Position numbers and translations under genes: made by a program
Part shown: in pieces, positions 1-7,959 of the stretch
Position numbering within the stretch: position 1 is the first letter of the stretch
Layout: each line of letters opens with the position of its first letter
Notes under the pieces: model-generated
Told to the model about the DNA's origin: nothing
The model's database searches: none
The model's input: the letters and a program-made list of their open reading frames with translations, nothing else
Virus record (IMG/VR): IMGVR_UViG_3300042106_000015
Location: 1-22,138 of that record
DNA length: 22,138 nucleotides
From: a virus
Direction: 5' to 3' (one strand)

Positions 1-1142
1 GTTAGCTTGAACCAAGCCACAATACAGAAGTTTCCAGAGCCCCAATCAAAGTCAGTGTCTGTTGCTCTGGTCAGATAGTTACTTGCACTAAACCCGCTAT
101 AAGCCAGCAACTCACCACTCGCACCGTCTGCGGAGGCCGATGTTACAGTGCCGTTCTCAGTAAGCGTGTTGGCCTTGTAGCTACGATCAGCCGTTGCAGA
201 GTTTGCAAGCCATGCGCCACGCACATCCCCGATCATGTAACCAGTGTTGTATGTGCGGTTTATAGCTGCGTTCATATGTGTTTGGAATGATGCTGCGGCG
301 TCCCTTGGGCCATTCAGTTTGCCAATAGTCAAACCCGCAGCGGCTGCATACGCAATTTCACCTTGGCTACGGGCAGATATTCCGTTGTCTACACCTAAAC
401 CATAAACGCCGCCAGTAGTGGAGTTTGCAGCAGTTCCTGACCAGTTATCAGCAGTCATAGTTTCGATAAGCTGACTTTGGAAGGCTCTGTCACCAGATGT
501 TCCGTCTGAGTAAACAACGTAGCCGTTAACTATAGCTGATCCGTAGTTTGCCGCAGCGGCTGTCACGCGATCCCAAACATTACCGTCATATTTGATAACA
601 CCGAAAGCTGCACCGCTACTCATATTATACCCGAAACAAGGCATGTTGCCGCCAGTGCGCGGATCAGAGGGCCAAGTGTCCCAAGTACCCGCACTTACAT
701 CTGTAACTGCATTGCTTCCTAAAGCCGGAGTTGTACTGGTAGACAGTGACCGGGGCCAGCCTACTGTGCGTTCAGCCCAGCTGCCGTCATGTGGGTCTAT
801 AATCGTTACCCCGTCTTCTGAACCGACAATGATGTAGCCCATAGAGGCCGCAATTCCTGTTGGCGTCGCTGCGCCAGTGATCGTAACCGATGCAAGGGCT
901 GTACCACCAACAACATTTGAATCCGTCGCATCCCAAATTTCAACCGTACTGTCAGCCCCAGCGTCTTTCACTGTGGCGACCATAAGTTTTTTGACGACAG
1001 AAAGATTTTGTTTTTCGTCCCATTGTACGCCATCGCGGGCTGGACCAAAGATAACAGCATCAACATATGTGGCATCGGTATCAACCGCGCCACTGAAAGT
1101 ACCTGTACCACCACCCTGGGCAATGTCTAATGCTTTACTCAT
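1..1142 (-). CDS. Large tail adhesin, paralogue of the 811-residue protein (3' end outside the window)
   Basis: The frame is open from the ATG at 1140-1142 to the window edge, giving about 380 residues. It begins MSKALDIAQGGGTGTFSGAV and from residue about 26 follows the 811-residue adhesin closely: YVDAVIFGPARDGVQWDEKQ against YVDAVIFGPARDGVQWDEKL, then KKLMVATVKDAGADSTVEIW and MGYIIVGSEDGVTII. The visible end (DFDWGSGNFCIVAWFKL) is the start of the LamG-like domain. It lacks the three 11-residue stalk repeats of the paralogue, keeping only one GTGTFSGAV unit. The ATGA overlap with the chaperone gene indicates coupling. The remaining LamG and C-terminal domains are expected to the left of the window. 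Confidence 0.85.
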   Translation of the reverse strand, partial: MSKALDIAQGGGTGTFSGAVDTDATYVDAVIFGPARDGVQWDEKQNLSVVKKLMVATVKDAGADSTVEIWDATDSNVVGGTALASVTITGAATPTGIAASMGYIIVGSEDGVTIIDPHDGSWAERTVGWPRSLSTSTTPALGSNAVTDVSAGTWDTWPSDPRTGGNMPCFGYNMSSGAAFGVIKYDGNVWDRVTAAAANYGSAIVNGYVVYSDGTSGDRAFQSQLIETMTADNWSGTAANSTTGGVYGLGVDNGISARSQGEIAYAAAAGLTIGKLNGPRDAAASFQTHMNAAINRTYNTGYMIGDVRGAWLANSATADRSYKANTLTENGTVTSASADGASGELLAYSGFSASNYLTRATDTDFDWGSGNFCIVAWFKL

Positions 1143-1420
1143 TTTGGATTATCCGCCTTTACTTGTGCAATACGGGTGCGCCATGCATCAACATCATGGT
1201 AAATTTCATCTAGTTGATCGCCGACTAATCCGTAGGCGGCGATGCGTGTTTCATCGACTGTTGGTGCCGGCGTGTCGTCTTGCACCTTTGAGCAAGTCGG
1301 GTCAGCCTCAATATCCAATAGCATCTGGTCATAGTGGCGATTACCGGGGGCTACTGCCCACTGCATTTTCCCCCTGCTGAATTGAACTGTGATGCCATTT
1401 ATCTTGTGTTCTATGTACAT
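1139..1420 (-). CDS. Tail fibre assembly chaperone-like protein (module B)
   Basis: A 93-residue protein in the same family as the 100-residue product at 6528-6830. Its C-terminal half (RIAAYGLVGDQLDEIYHDVD, then AWRTRIAQVKADNPK) carries the R..AY..VGDQLDEIYHD....W...I..VK..NPK motif associated with PF16778. The N-terminal half (HYDQMLLDIEADPTC) differs strongly from the module A protein, which may reflect a different client fibre. The stop overlaps the next start as ATGA, so it is coupled to the downstream adhesin. The family call rests on motif recall only. Confidence 0.7.
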   Translation of the reverse strand: MYIEHKINGITVQFSRGKMQWAVAPGNRHYDQMLLDIEADPTCSKVQDDTPAPTVDETRIAAYGLVGDQLDEIYHDVDAWRTRIAQVKADNPK

Positions 1421-1421
1421 C

Positions 1422-2912
1422 CTATAGCTCCGCGTCTATTTCAATATAAGTGATACCAGCACCAGCGTTCCGGAATGTCTGCACCAATGCCCCGTTCCCT
1501 ATCGTTAACCCTGATGTTGTAAATCGGGGATTACAGTTATCATGGGTTATGTACCAACAGTTGAAGGACGTACAATTATATCCACCACCTTGTTGCAGAA
1601 CACGCATGTTTGTTATAGCTGAACATGTAACGGTTGGATTGGTACGTTTCCAAGCAAAGTTTAACTGCCCCTCTAGGTATGTACTGTGTTGAGCAGACCC
1701 ATCTATCCAAAGCCTATAAAGACCCTCACTGTCAAACCGTTCGTAATACCGCTGACACTTAGCCAGCGTATCCCCATAACTCTCATGCTCAAAGCTGGTG
1801 GCTGCGCTGGCAACTTCCAGTTTGACGCCTGTCAGGTATACGTTGTTCGCCGTGTTATCCATCAGGTTCTGCTGGTTTGTCGTTGACCTCCAGCCACCGC
1901 CAGAAGTCCAAGTATCGGCAGTGTTTTCATAACCGTTAGATAACAGGGGGAAGCCGATGCTCAGTGCATAGGTATTATCATCAGGCAGTGCGCTACCAGA
2001 GGTTTGTGCGGGGAATGTCACAGTGAAGTACTCGGCAGTATTCGCCGCCGTGACTGTGAACTCCATAGGGCAGCCATAGTTGTTGTCGTTGTCCACCATG
2101 AAAACGACCTGTGTACCAGCCTTTGGCGACTGCCACCAAAACGAGATCGTAGTTTCTAAAGAGCCAGATGTGCCATGCAATAGATGCTGAACATCCTGCC
2201 CTTCAAACTTATATTGGATGCCCATGAAATCACTACCAGCCAACGAACTTTCGACTGTGGTGCAGTCCACTTTTAATGCAGATGGAAAACCCGCTGCGGC
2301 CATTAAAGCGGGTGATGCCTCGACAGTTGTAGTAGCGATTGCGTTTGTAGTTTCGACAAATATCTGCCAACGATCTGCTGCGGTGTACTCTGTAGAGGTT
2401 ATACCTGTAACAGTCCCACGCTGGCTGACAGTCATGCCGCCGTTGATGATCAGGTTAGGGTTGTTACCCGTTGGCGCACTCGTTGCACCTGTACCGCCCT
2501 GTGCCTCTGACAATGGCGTAGTCAAACCAGTTAGACTTGTTATATCTGCATTGGCTCCATTAAGAGCATATTTTGCATCAACTTCGGTCTTGGTATAGGT
2601 ATCTGCTTTCGCATATGAATTAGGGTTTGTGACTTCACCAAAGGAAAGAACTTCCAATTTCCAACCGGCGGTCATAGCCGCAAGACCAGTGAAACTTGTA
2701 CCAGTTGTTGCTGTATAATCTTCGTCGTTTAGTTTAACACCGTTGAGTAAGACAAGATAATTGCCTTCGCCCACGGTATATGCAAGAGTATTGCCGTTGT
2801 CGTCTGCGCCAGATACTGAAGTTTGAGCCGCTGCCGCGGTGAATTCATAGAGAACAGCACCCTGATAGTTTTCCCACATTGCGCTAGGTATTGATTGAAT
2901 GCCTAATCCCAT
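1422..2912 (-). CDS. Tail fibre / receptor-binding protein (module B)
   Basis: A 496-residue adhesin. Residues about 17-95 form an N-terminal beta domain of a type common in marine phage fibres (GNYLVLLNGVKLNDEDYTAT). A short shaft follows (KADTYTKTEVDAKYA at about 102-116 and LSEAQGGTGAT near 135). NPNLIINGGMTVSQRGT near 150 and DRW near 180 start a jelly-roll, carbohydrate-binding-like domain; NLMDNTANNVYLTGVKLEVA, then FEHESYGDTLAKCQRYYERF, repeats the fibre segment seen in module A. The last 90 residues are a Cys- and aromatic-containing C-terminal domain unlike that of module A, so receptor specificity may differ. A chaperone gene follows after one base. Confidence 0.8.
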   Translation of the reverse strand: MGLGIQSIPSAMWENYQGAVLYEFTAAAAQTSVSGADDNGNTLAYTVGEGNYLVLLNGVKLNDEDYTATTGTSFTGLAAMTAGWKLEVLSFGEVTNPNSYAKADTYTKTEVDAKYALNGANADITSLTGLTTPLSEAQGGTGATSAPTGNNPNLIINGGMTVSQRGTVTGITSTEYTAADRWQIFVETTNAIATTTVEASPALMAAAGFPSALKVDCTTVESSLAGSDFMGIQYKFEGQDVQHLLHGTSGSLETTISFWWQSPKAGTQVVFMVDNDNNYGCPMEFTVTAANTAEYFTVTFPAQTSGSALPDDNTYALSIGFPLLSNGYENTADTWTSGGGWRSTTNQQNLMDNTANNVYLTGVKLEVASAATSFEHESYGDTLAKCQRYYERFDSEGLYRLWIDGSAQHSTYLEGQLNFAWKRTNPTVTCSAITNMRVLQQGGGYNCTSFNCWYITHDNCNPRFTTSGLTIGNGALVQTFRNAGAGITYIEIDAEL

Positions 2913-3241
2913 TAGTAACCTCTAATTTTCTTTAAGCGCGAATTGGCTTCTTCTAATTGCGCTTTTAAATTTCTCAACCTGTCTCTTGACGACTGGTTGC
3001 TACCACGCTTTTCAATGCGGTCTTCAATAGCCCACACTTGGCGTTGAATCTGTTCAACAATAAGTGTTTGGGTACGAACATCAAGACCTACCAGTTGGAA
3101 TTTTACTTCCTCAACTTCGGTATTCCATGCGACCCTAGGAATATCAAGCCCCATTGCGTCTGCACCAGCATAAGCACCACCGATAGCAGAGACTACGCCG
3201 AGAGAAATTGTGATATGTTTTAATGCGTCTATTATGTTCAT
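2912..3241 (-). CDS. Small protein with N-terminal membrane anchor and coiled coil (spanin-like layout)
   Basis: A 109-residue protein. Residues about 9-30 (TISLGVVSAIGGAYAGADAM) are a hydrophobic segment that could be an uncleaved membrane anchor or signal. Residues about 42-106 are a long charged helix with coiled-coil spacing (VEQIQRQVWAIEDRIEKRGS, then RDRLRNLKAQLEEANSRLKK). This layout resembles an inner-membrane spanin (Rz-type), and the gene follows another coiled-coil membrane protein. No overlapping lipoprotein partner (Rz1) or lipobox was found, so the assignment is weak. The stop overlaps the next ATG as TAATG, coupling it to a fibre gene. Confidence 0.68.
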   Translation of the reverse strand: MNIIDALKHITISLGVVSAIGGAYAGADAMGLDIPRVAWNTEVEEVKFQLVGLDVRTQTLIVEQIQRQVWAIEDRIEKRGSNQSSRDRLRNLKAQLEEANSRLKKIRGY

Positions 3242-3249
3242 ATTACTAT

Positions 3250-3579
3250 TTAGCTGCCACCCTTGAATAAATTGCTTATGGCATCAAAAAAGGTGAAACC
3301 GACAGAACCTATGAAAGTAATAGCCAGGATGATACCCGCCCATTTGTTTTTCATAGCGATCAACGAGTTTTGGTTATCAATTAGCTTGTCCATCTTGTCA
3401 GATAATGCATCAATATGGTCTTCGGTCTTTTGATGATAAGCAAGTTCGCGCTCCTCATGTTTTTCTTGACCTTCTTTTATATCATCAATACGGTTAAAAG
3501 CCGTCTTGATTCTTTCGTCGTATCTGGCTTGCTCGGTTTCTAGGTGACCGATTCGTTCGCCGAGGTAATCGTTAGCCAT
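3250..3579 (-). CDS. Small membrane protein with N-terminal coiled coil (XhlA-like layout)
   Basis: A 109-residue protein. Residues about 1-78 are highly charged and helical with coiled-coil character (ERIGHLETEQARYDERIKTA, then ALSDKMDKLIDNQNSL). Residues about 80-101 form one membrane segment (WAGIILAITFIGSVGFTFFD), with a short positively charged tail. The order coiled coil then single C-terminal membrane helix is that of XhlA/haemolysin-type phage proteins that assist lysis. It is followed eight bases later by another one-membrane-segment coiled-coil protein, so the two may be partners. No endolysin gene is visible nearby, so a lysis role is only a hypothesis; a fibre-linked membrane contact is an alternative. 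Confidence 0.7.
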   Translation of the reverse strand: MANDYLGERIGHLETEQARYDERIKTAFNRIDDIKEGQEKHEERELAYHQKTEDHIDALSDKMDKLIDNQNSLIAMKNKWAGIILAITFIGSVGFTFFDAISNLFKGGS

Positions 3580-3593
3580 AGTTGTTGCTTTCT

Positions 3594-4052
3594 TCAGTCT
3601 GCCAGTTCGGCAGGCGTAAAGGCATCCATATCGTCGGTGTTATCCATAGCGTCAAGGGCTACTTCCGCAGCGATAGGCATATCCCGTAGGACTACCTTTT
3701 CCGCTGCGGAGTTGGCTTTGGTTCTGGTAGCACCAGGCTTACCAACAACCTTTTCCATAATTTCTTTGTCGATTTGTTCCAGTTTCGCGTTACGGACCCG
3801 GCGCAATTGTACCATTTTTTCTTCACGAACCTTAGGTAGACGCCAAGCATGGGTCTTCAATTCTTCTTCAGTGACCTCAACAGCCAATGTAGAAGCATCG
3901 GGTACGATAGCCGCGGCTGTTTCGTTGCCTTCTTGGTCGTAAGTGGCAGGAATTGTTGCAGCCTTGACTTTCTTAGCCAGGATACCAGAGACAGAGCCAG
4001 CGTCACCAACTACGGTTACTGAGCCGTCTGCGTTTACAATTTTCTCGTTCAT
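3594..4052 (-). CDS. Hypothetical protein, possibly a fibre assembly factor
   Basis: A 152-residue charged protein with no confident family. Residues about 1-60 are a low-complexity, beta-rich front (VNADGSVTVVGDAGSVSG). Residues about 65-140 are helical, with VREEKMVQLRRVRNAKLEQI followed by a charged stretch and then EKVVLRDMP. The combination RN.KL...D followed about 30 residues later by K..LRD.P is the pattern seen in C-terminal helices of many tail fibre assembly proteins. Together with its place directly after a large adhesin, this makes a chaperone role plausible but unproven. The start is supported by AGAGGAAA and a late promoter-like box. Confidence 0.6.
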   Translation of the reverse strand: MNEKIVNADGSVTVVGDAGSVSGILAKKVKAATIPATYDQEGNETAAAIVPDASTLAVEVTEEELKTHAWRLPKVREEKMVQLRRVRNAKLEQIDKEIMEKVVGKPGATRTKANSAAEKVVLRDMPIAAEVALDAMDNTDDMDAFTPAELAD

Positions 4053-4073
4053 TACTTTGTTTCCTCTTTAGTG

Positions 4074-4081
4074 TATTTATT
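4074..4081 (-). promoter_or_regulatory. Likely late promoter box (7 of 8)
   Basis: Minus strand reads AATAAATA followed by C, one mismatch from TATAAATA, 21 bases before the ATG of the 152-residue gene and just after the adhesin stop. A good ribosome-binding sequence AGAGGAAA lies between it and the start. Position and spacing match the perfect boxes elsewhere in the window. Confidence 0.5.
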
Positions 4082-4084
4082 CAT

Positions 4085-6520
4085 TTACTCGCCTTCAAGT
4101 TCGCCAAACCATACGGCTGAATATGATTGAACATTCCTGGCAGCACCGGCGCCGTTATAGAAGGCTAATCTACATGAGGTATTTGTGCTTTCATCACTGC
4201 CGTCATAGTAATAACAAGTATCTGTCGTCCCGGCATCTGGTTGCATAGTAACCTGACACACATAAGGGATTTTATCCGCACCAGAAACCGATTCCTTAAA
4301 AGGTGTGGCAAATACTACATCAATGTGCCCAGTAGATACCCATGTTACACTCTCTATCCCATATGAACCGTTGATTGTGCTAGTTGAAATTGGTCCACCA
4401 ATAAGCCAAGCCTTCGCCTTACTTAAATCAATACCTTCATGTTGAATACCAAGACCCCTGACAGTTTCAGCCAGTTCTCTAAAATCCTCGGCTGGCATAT
4501 TGATTGAAGCATCGGTAGCACCAATTGCGTAATGACCCTCACCCCAAAGTTTTAGGTGTTCGAATGCGGTTGAAGCGCCATCTTCTACTGAATTTGTATA
4601 GACAAGCCCGTCCCAAATGCCTTTGTCGTCAGCCTGAACTACTGCGACCTTACCGGAAACCGGATCAACATCAACGTCAAGGACCGCATCGGTAGTACCG
4701 GACTGTAATAAAACCAAGGCCGCTGTATCAAACATGGGTTTCTCTGCCAAATACATATTGCGTATCAAGGCGGCAGATGGCGATACGCTTGAAACCCCGG
4801 CAAAGCGGCACATTGTTAATGTGGTAGAAGTGGCGGGGTTTGTTGACCCGTTAGCCAGTGATCCGATAGCAAAAGGCATATTACCGCTGTCAGACATAGA
4901 GCCTGTATTAGTAGTGTCAGAGGCTTCTAAAACGCCGTCAACGTACAAATAGCGTTCTGTGGATGACACGTTTACAAGGTCAGCTTTGTGCCAAGCACCA
5001 TCATCAAATGTCTCTGTTGTGGCAAGTCCACTTGCAGACGCTGATGCGCCGTTGACTTGACAATCAATAACACCACTGGTCAAGAAACTGATATAACTCT
5101 CCACAGACCGAGCAGCATTACCAAAGCCGCAGAATACTTCGCCAGTAGAGTTGCCGGAAGACTTGAACCAGATAGCCATATGAAACGGGCCAGTGCCACA
5201 AACATCCCAATCTTCATCACTTGCGCGAGTATGGTTAATTGTTGAGCTATAACCATTATAGGCTTTAAGTTCTCCAGTAGCTCCGTCAGCGGATACCTCA
5301 GTAACACCTGCACCGTTATTAGTCAGCGTATTCGCGTAGGGACTAAGATCAGCCGTTGCTGAATTGCAAAGCCAAACTCCTCTGGTTGTGTGAAGCATGT
5401 AGCCAGAATTGGTTGCCCTAGTGATTGACGCAGAGGCTAATAGCTGGTTCTGCAATGAGCCTTGACCCATGCGACCAATAGTAAAATCAAGGCCACCAGT
5501 ACCGCCTAGCGCACCAATCTTCTCTCCGATGGAAAAAGCATCAGCAGAGATACCTACACTATCAAGCCCACCGTTAGATGACAGATAACTATATGGTGGG
5601 TTGACACTTTGGTCCGCAGTAATTGTATCAATCGGTCCCGCTGCTCTGAACTGTGATGTAGAATATGCAGCGAACAGCATATCTTGGCCGATGGCGATAG
5701 CAGGAGAAGATGTTGCTGTTATCTGGATTACATCTTTAACTGTTCCATCGTTCTTAATAACAGAGGCTTGGAATGTCCCTGTCCCATACTTGACACCAAA
5801 GGTTGGGATTTGCCCTCCTGTATTACTATCAGTTGGACCACTGGAAAGCGTATTTGCTGCAACTCCAATCACATCGTTGTTGTTCAAATTAGGGGTGTCA
5901 GTTGAGTTTAATGATCGGGGCCAACCTGTTGTGGCTTCGGCCCAAGAACCAAAATGTGGGTGGATGATATGAATGCCATCCTCGGAACCCACAATGATAT
6001 AGCCCATGCTGGCTGCAATGGAAGTCGGTGTTGCAGCACCAGTAATGGTTATTGCCGCCATAGCAGTACCACCGACAATCGTGCTATCTGTGTAATCCCA
6101 GATCTCAACGGTCGTATCTGCGCCTGCGTCCTTGATGGTCGCTACCATGATTTTCTTCACAGTAGACAGATTGAGTTTTTCATCCCATTGAACACCATCC
6201 CTCGCAGGACCAAAAATAACAGCGTCAACGTATGTACCATCAGTTTCAACAACACCAGAGAAAGCGGCTGAAGTCATGGCACCATTAGCAGATACAGCGC
6301 CTGTAAATGTTCCGGTTGTTCCTGCAACAGCGCCTGTAAATGTTCCGGTTGTTCCTGCAACAGCGCCTGTAAATGTTCCGGTTGTTCCTGATACGGCACC
6401 GGATGAAGTCACAGAGGTAGCGGTCACGGCTCCTAGATTAATAGGAACCGCTGTGTTCGCTGATAAGTCCTGAAGTTTGGTGCTTTCAAGAACGTCGGTA
6501 TCAATTGTGTTAATTGCCAT
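4085..6520 (-). CDS. Large tail adhesin with stalk repeats, propeller-like region and LamG domain (module A)
   Basis: An 811-residue fibre or tailspike-like adhesin. Residues 43-75 are three 11-residue stalk repeats (GTTGTFTGAVA). About 95-390 looks like a beta-propeller, with KKIMVATIKDAGADTTVEIW, then MGYIIVGSEDGIHIIHPH. About 445-595 is a laminin-G/concanavalin-like lectin domain (FHMAIWFKSS, DGAWHKADLVNV, RYLYVDGVLEA, FAIGSLANGS). About 690-811 (AKAWLIGGPISTSTINGSYG onward) resembles the C-terminal domain of many phage fibres. A lectin fold suggests glycan binding; no catalytic motif was recognised. The gene at 1-1142 is a paralogue with strongly similar residues from VDAVIFGPARDGVQW onward. 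It follows a chaperone gene by seven bases. Confidence 0.82.
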   Translation of the reverse strand: MAINTIDTDVLESTKLQDLSANTAVPINLGAVTATSVTSSGAVSGTTGTFTGAVAGTTGTFTGAVAGTTGTFTGAVSANGAMTSAAFSGVVETDGTYVDAVIFGPARDGVQWDEKLNLSTVKKIMVATIKDAGADTTVEIWDYTDSTIVGGTAMAAITITGAATPTSIAASMGYIIVGSEDGIHIIHPHFGSWAEATTGWPRSLNSTDTPNLNNNDVIGVAANTLSSGPTDSNTGGQIPTFGVKYGTGTFQASVIKNDGTVKDVIQITATSSPAIAIGQDMLFAAYSTSQFRAAGPIDTITADQSVNPPYSYLSSNGGLDSVGISADAFSIGEKIGALGGTGGLDFTIGRMGQGSLQNQLLASASITRATNSGYMLHTTRGVWLCNSATADLSPYANTLTNNGAGVTEVSADGATGELKAYNGYSSTINHTRASDEDWDVCGTGPFHMAIWFKSSGNSTGEVFCGFGNAARSVESYISFLTSGVIDCQVNGASASASGLATTETFDDGAWHKADLVNVSSTERYLYVDGVLEASDTTNTGSMSDSGNMPFAIGSLANGSTNPATSTTLTMCRFAGVSSVSPSAALIRNMYLAEKPMFDTAALVLLQSGTTDAVLDVDVDPVSGKVAVVQADDKGIWDGLVYTNSVEDGASTAFEHLKLWGEGHYAIGATDASINMPAEDFRELAETVRGLGIQHEGIDLSKAKAWLIGGPISTSTINGSYGIESVTWVSTGHIDVVFATPFKESVSGADKIPYVCQVTMQPDAGTTDTCYYYDGSDESTNTSCRLAFYNGAGAARNVQSYSAVWFGELEGE
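6294..6392. repeat. Three 33-bp tandem repeats in the adhesin stalk
   Basis: Three head-to-tail 33-base units start at 6294, 6327 and 6360. The first two are identical and the third differs only in its last bases. They encode the collagen-like 11-mer GTTGTFTGAVA in frame. Near-identity at the DNA level points to recent expansion by slippage or recombination. Confidence 0.92.
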
Positions 6521-6527
6521 TTATCTT

Positions 6528-6830
6528 TTACCCTTTGGGATATTTAGTCTTCACGGCTTCAACATGGTCGACCCATGTAGTTGTGCCGTTGATAGAGTCG
6601 TGGTATTGCATATCTAGTTGGTCTGTGATTGAAGCGTATTCAGCAGTCCGGTTATCCGCATAGGTGACTTCGGGTGTTGTATCAACCACTGTAATTACAG
6701 CGTCACCAGATTCTACTTCTTCTAACATGCAGAGATACCATTTGGTGGCTGTATCTGTGAAAGTTGTTTTCAATTCGTCGTCGTAGAAAGATTCTACATT
6801 ACCATGAATCGTGTGAATATATTCTTTCAT
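6528..6830 (-). CDS. Tail fibre assembly chaperone-like protein (module A)
   Basis: A 100-residue acidic protein, probably a chaperone for folding or trimerisation of a neighbouring fibre. The C-terminal half (NRTAEYASITDQLDMQYHDS, then TTTWVDHVEAVKTKYPK) matches the short motif I associate with the phage tail assembly chaperone family (PF16778), R..EY.SI.DQLD..YHD....W...I..VK..YPK. The N-terminal half (FTDTATKWYLCMLEEVESG) resembles the variable front of these proteins. It sits between two fibre genes, one base after the first and seven bases before the second. A homologous gene occupies the equivalent slot in module B at 1139-1420. Confidence 0.7.
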   Translation of the reverse strand: MKEYIHTIHGNVESFYDDELKTTFTDTATKWYLCMLEEVESGDAVITVVDTTPEVTYADNRTAEYASITDQLDMQYHDSINGTTTWVDHVEAVKTKYPKG

Positions 6831-6831
6831 T

Positions 6832-7956
6832 TTACATTTCTGCCTTTATCACCATTACGGACGCGCTTGCCGTCGATTGAAGTATTGCCGGGCGGTATTG
6901 CGTGGTACCACTAGCATGTGTTACAGCCAAAGCCCCATACACAATATCAGTATCCGCGTTCGAAGAAATACTGAGGGCTGATCCTACTCTCCCTGTCAAC
7001 GTATCGGCCGAATACCAATGAGCGGCGGTATAGTCACCGAGCGTCGGCGCGGCTCTCATAGGAACAGGGAAACGGACGGTCATTCTTGTGATAGTCGCCG
7101 TTTCTGATATACCATGAGCAAAGGATTTAAAACCACCGGTCGGAACAAGAACATATTGATATCTAAGGCATTTCAAATAATTTTCGTTATATGTTTCATG
7201 GACAAAATCCGTGGCCGAGGAGCCAGCTTCAAATTTAGCATTTGTAAAACCAATATAGTTGTTGGTGGCATCCATCAAATTATCAGCGCCTGTTGTTGTG
7301 TAATGGTCAGTGGTGCCCCATGAGCCGCCGGCATCAGTCCGGGTACTTCCGCCGTATAATCCAACGCTTACCCACAAAGCATCTTCGTAAAGTTCTCTAT
7401 CAAAACCTGGGTTTGCATCTGCCGGAATAGATATCGAAACTCTTTGCCATGTATCGGCCGAAGTGATCGTTACTTCTTCCCAATAACTGTATAGGTTGCC
7501 AACATCAACTTGCGTTCTCACTTGCAATGCCAGTGTGGCGGGAAACGTGATAGAACTTGCCCCATCGGCATGGAAAATTATATCCATTGATAGCGTTGTT
7601 GCTTCGATACCTGTCGTATTATTTACTACTGACAGACAATTTTGCGTTTCAATTTTCTGGACAATCTTGAAACCTTCTGTGGAACCAGGCGAGGCGTCTG
7701 CGGTTGTTACAAGTAATTTATGCCATGGATATAATGCTTCCACACCGCCGTCAACTTCCTGGGATGAAGTAACACGCGCGGTCATAGTCCCTGCGCTTCG
7801 CTGTTGCCATTGATCACAGGCCCCAATAGCATTATTGGTAGCGCCGAAAGAAGTCTGGTCACCCAATTGAGCCACTTCCATTCCACCATTAATTAGCATG
7901 TTAGGATTACCACCACTAGCGCCTGCTGTCGCTCTGAAATCGCTATAGGTACTCAT
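6832..7956 (-). CDS. Tail fibre / receptor-binding protein (module A)
   Basis: A 374-residue adhesin, probably a host-recognition tip. It lacks a long N-terminal attachment region and opens almost at once with NPNMLINGGMEVAQLG (residues 18-33), the start of a jelly-roll, carbohydrate-binding-like domain frequent in phage fibres, followed by CDQWQQ. DNLMDATNNYIGFTNAKFEA then FVHETYNENYLKCLRYQY is a conserved fibre segment, and the last 90 residues (MTVRFPVPMRAAPTL) form a C-terminal fibre domain. The same domain order occurs in the 496-residue fibre at 1422-2912. SD GGAGG lies nine bases before the ATG. A chaperone gene follows one base downstream, as is usual for fibre-chaperone pairs. Confidence 0.8.
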   Translation of the reverse strand: MSTYSDFRATAGASGGNPNMLINGGMEVAQLGDQTSFGATNNAIGACDQWQQRSAGTMTARVTSSQEVDGGVEALYPWHKLLVTTADASPGSTEGFKIVQKIETQNCLSVVNNTTGIEATTLSMDIIFHADGASSITFPATLALQVRTQVDVGNLYSYWEEVTITSADTWQRVSISIPADANPGFDRELYEDALWVSVGLYGGSTRTDAGGSWGTTDHYTTTGADNLMDATNNYIGFTNAKFEAGSSATDFVHETYNENYLKCLRYQYVLVPTGGFKSFAHGISETATITRMTVRFPVPMRAAPTLGDYTAAHWYSADTLTGRVGSALSISSNADTDIVYGALAVTHASGTTQYRPAILQSTASASVMVIKAEM

Positions 7957-7959
7957 ATC

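Noticed and set aside
6294-6392. CRISPR-like short repeats
   Set aside because: The units are directly adjacent with no spacers, lie in frame within a fibre gene and encode a regular 11-residue stalk motif.
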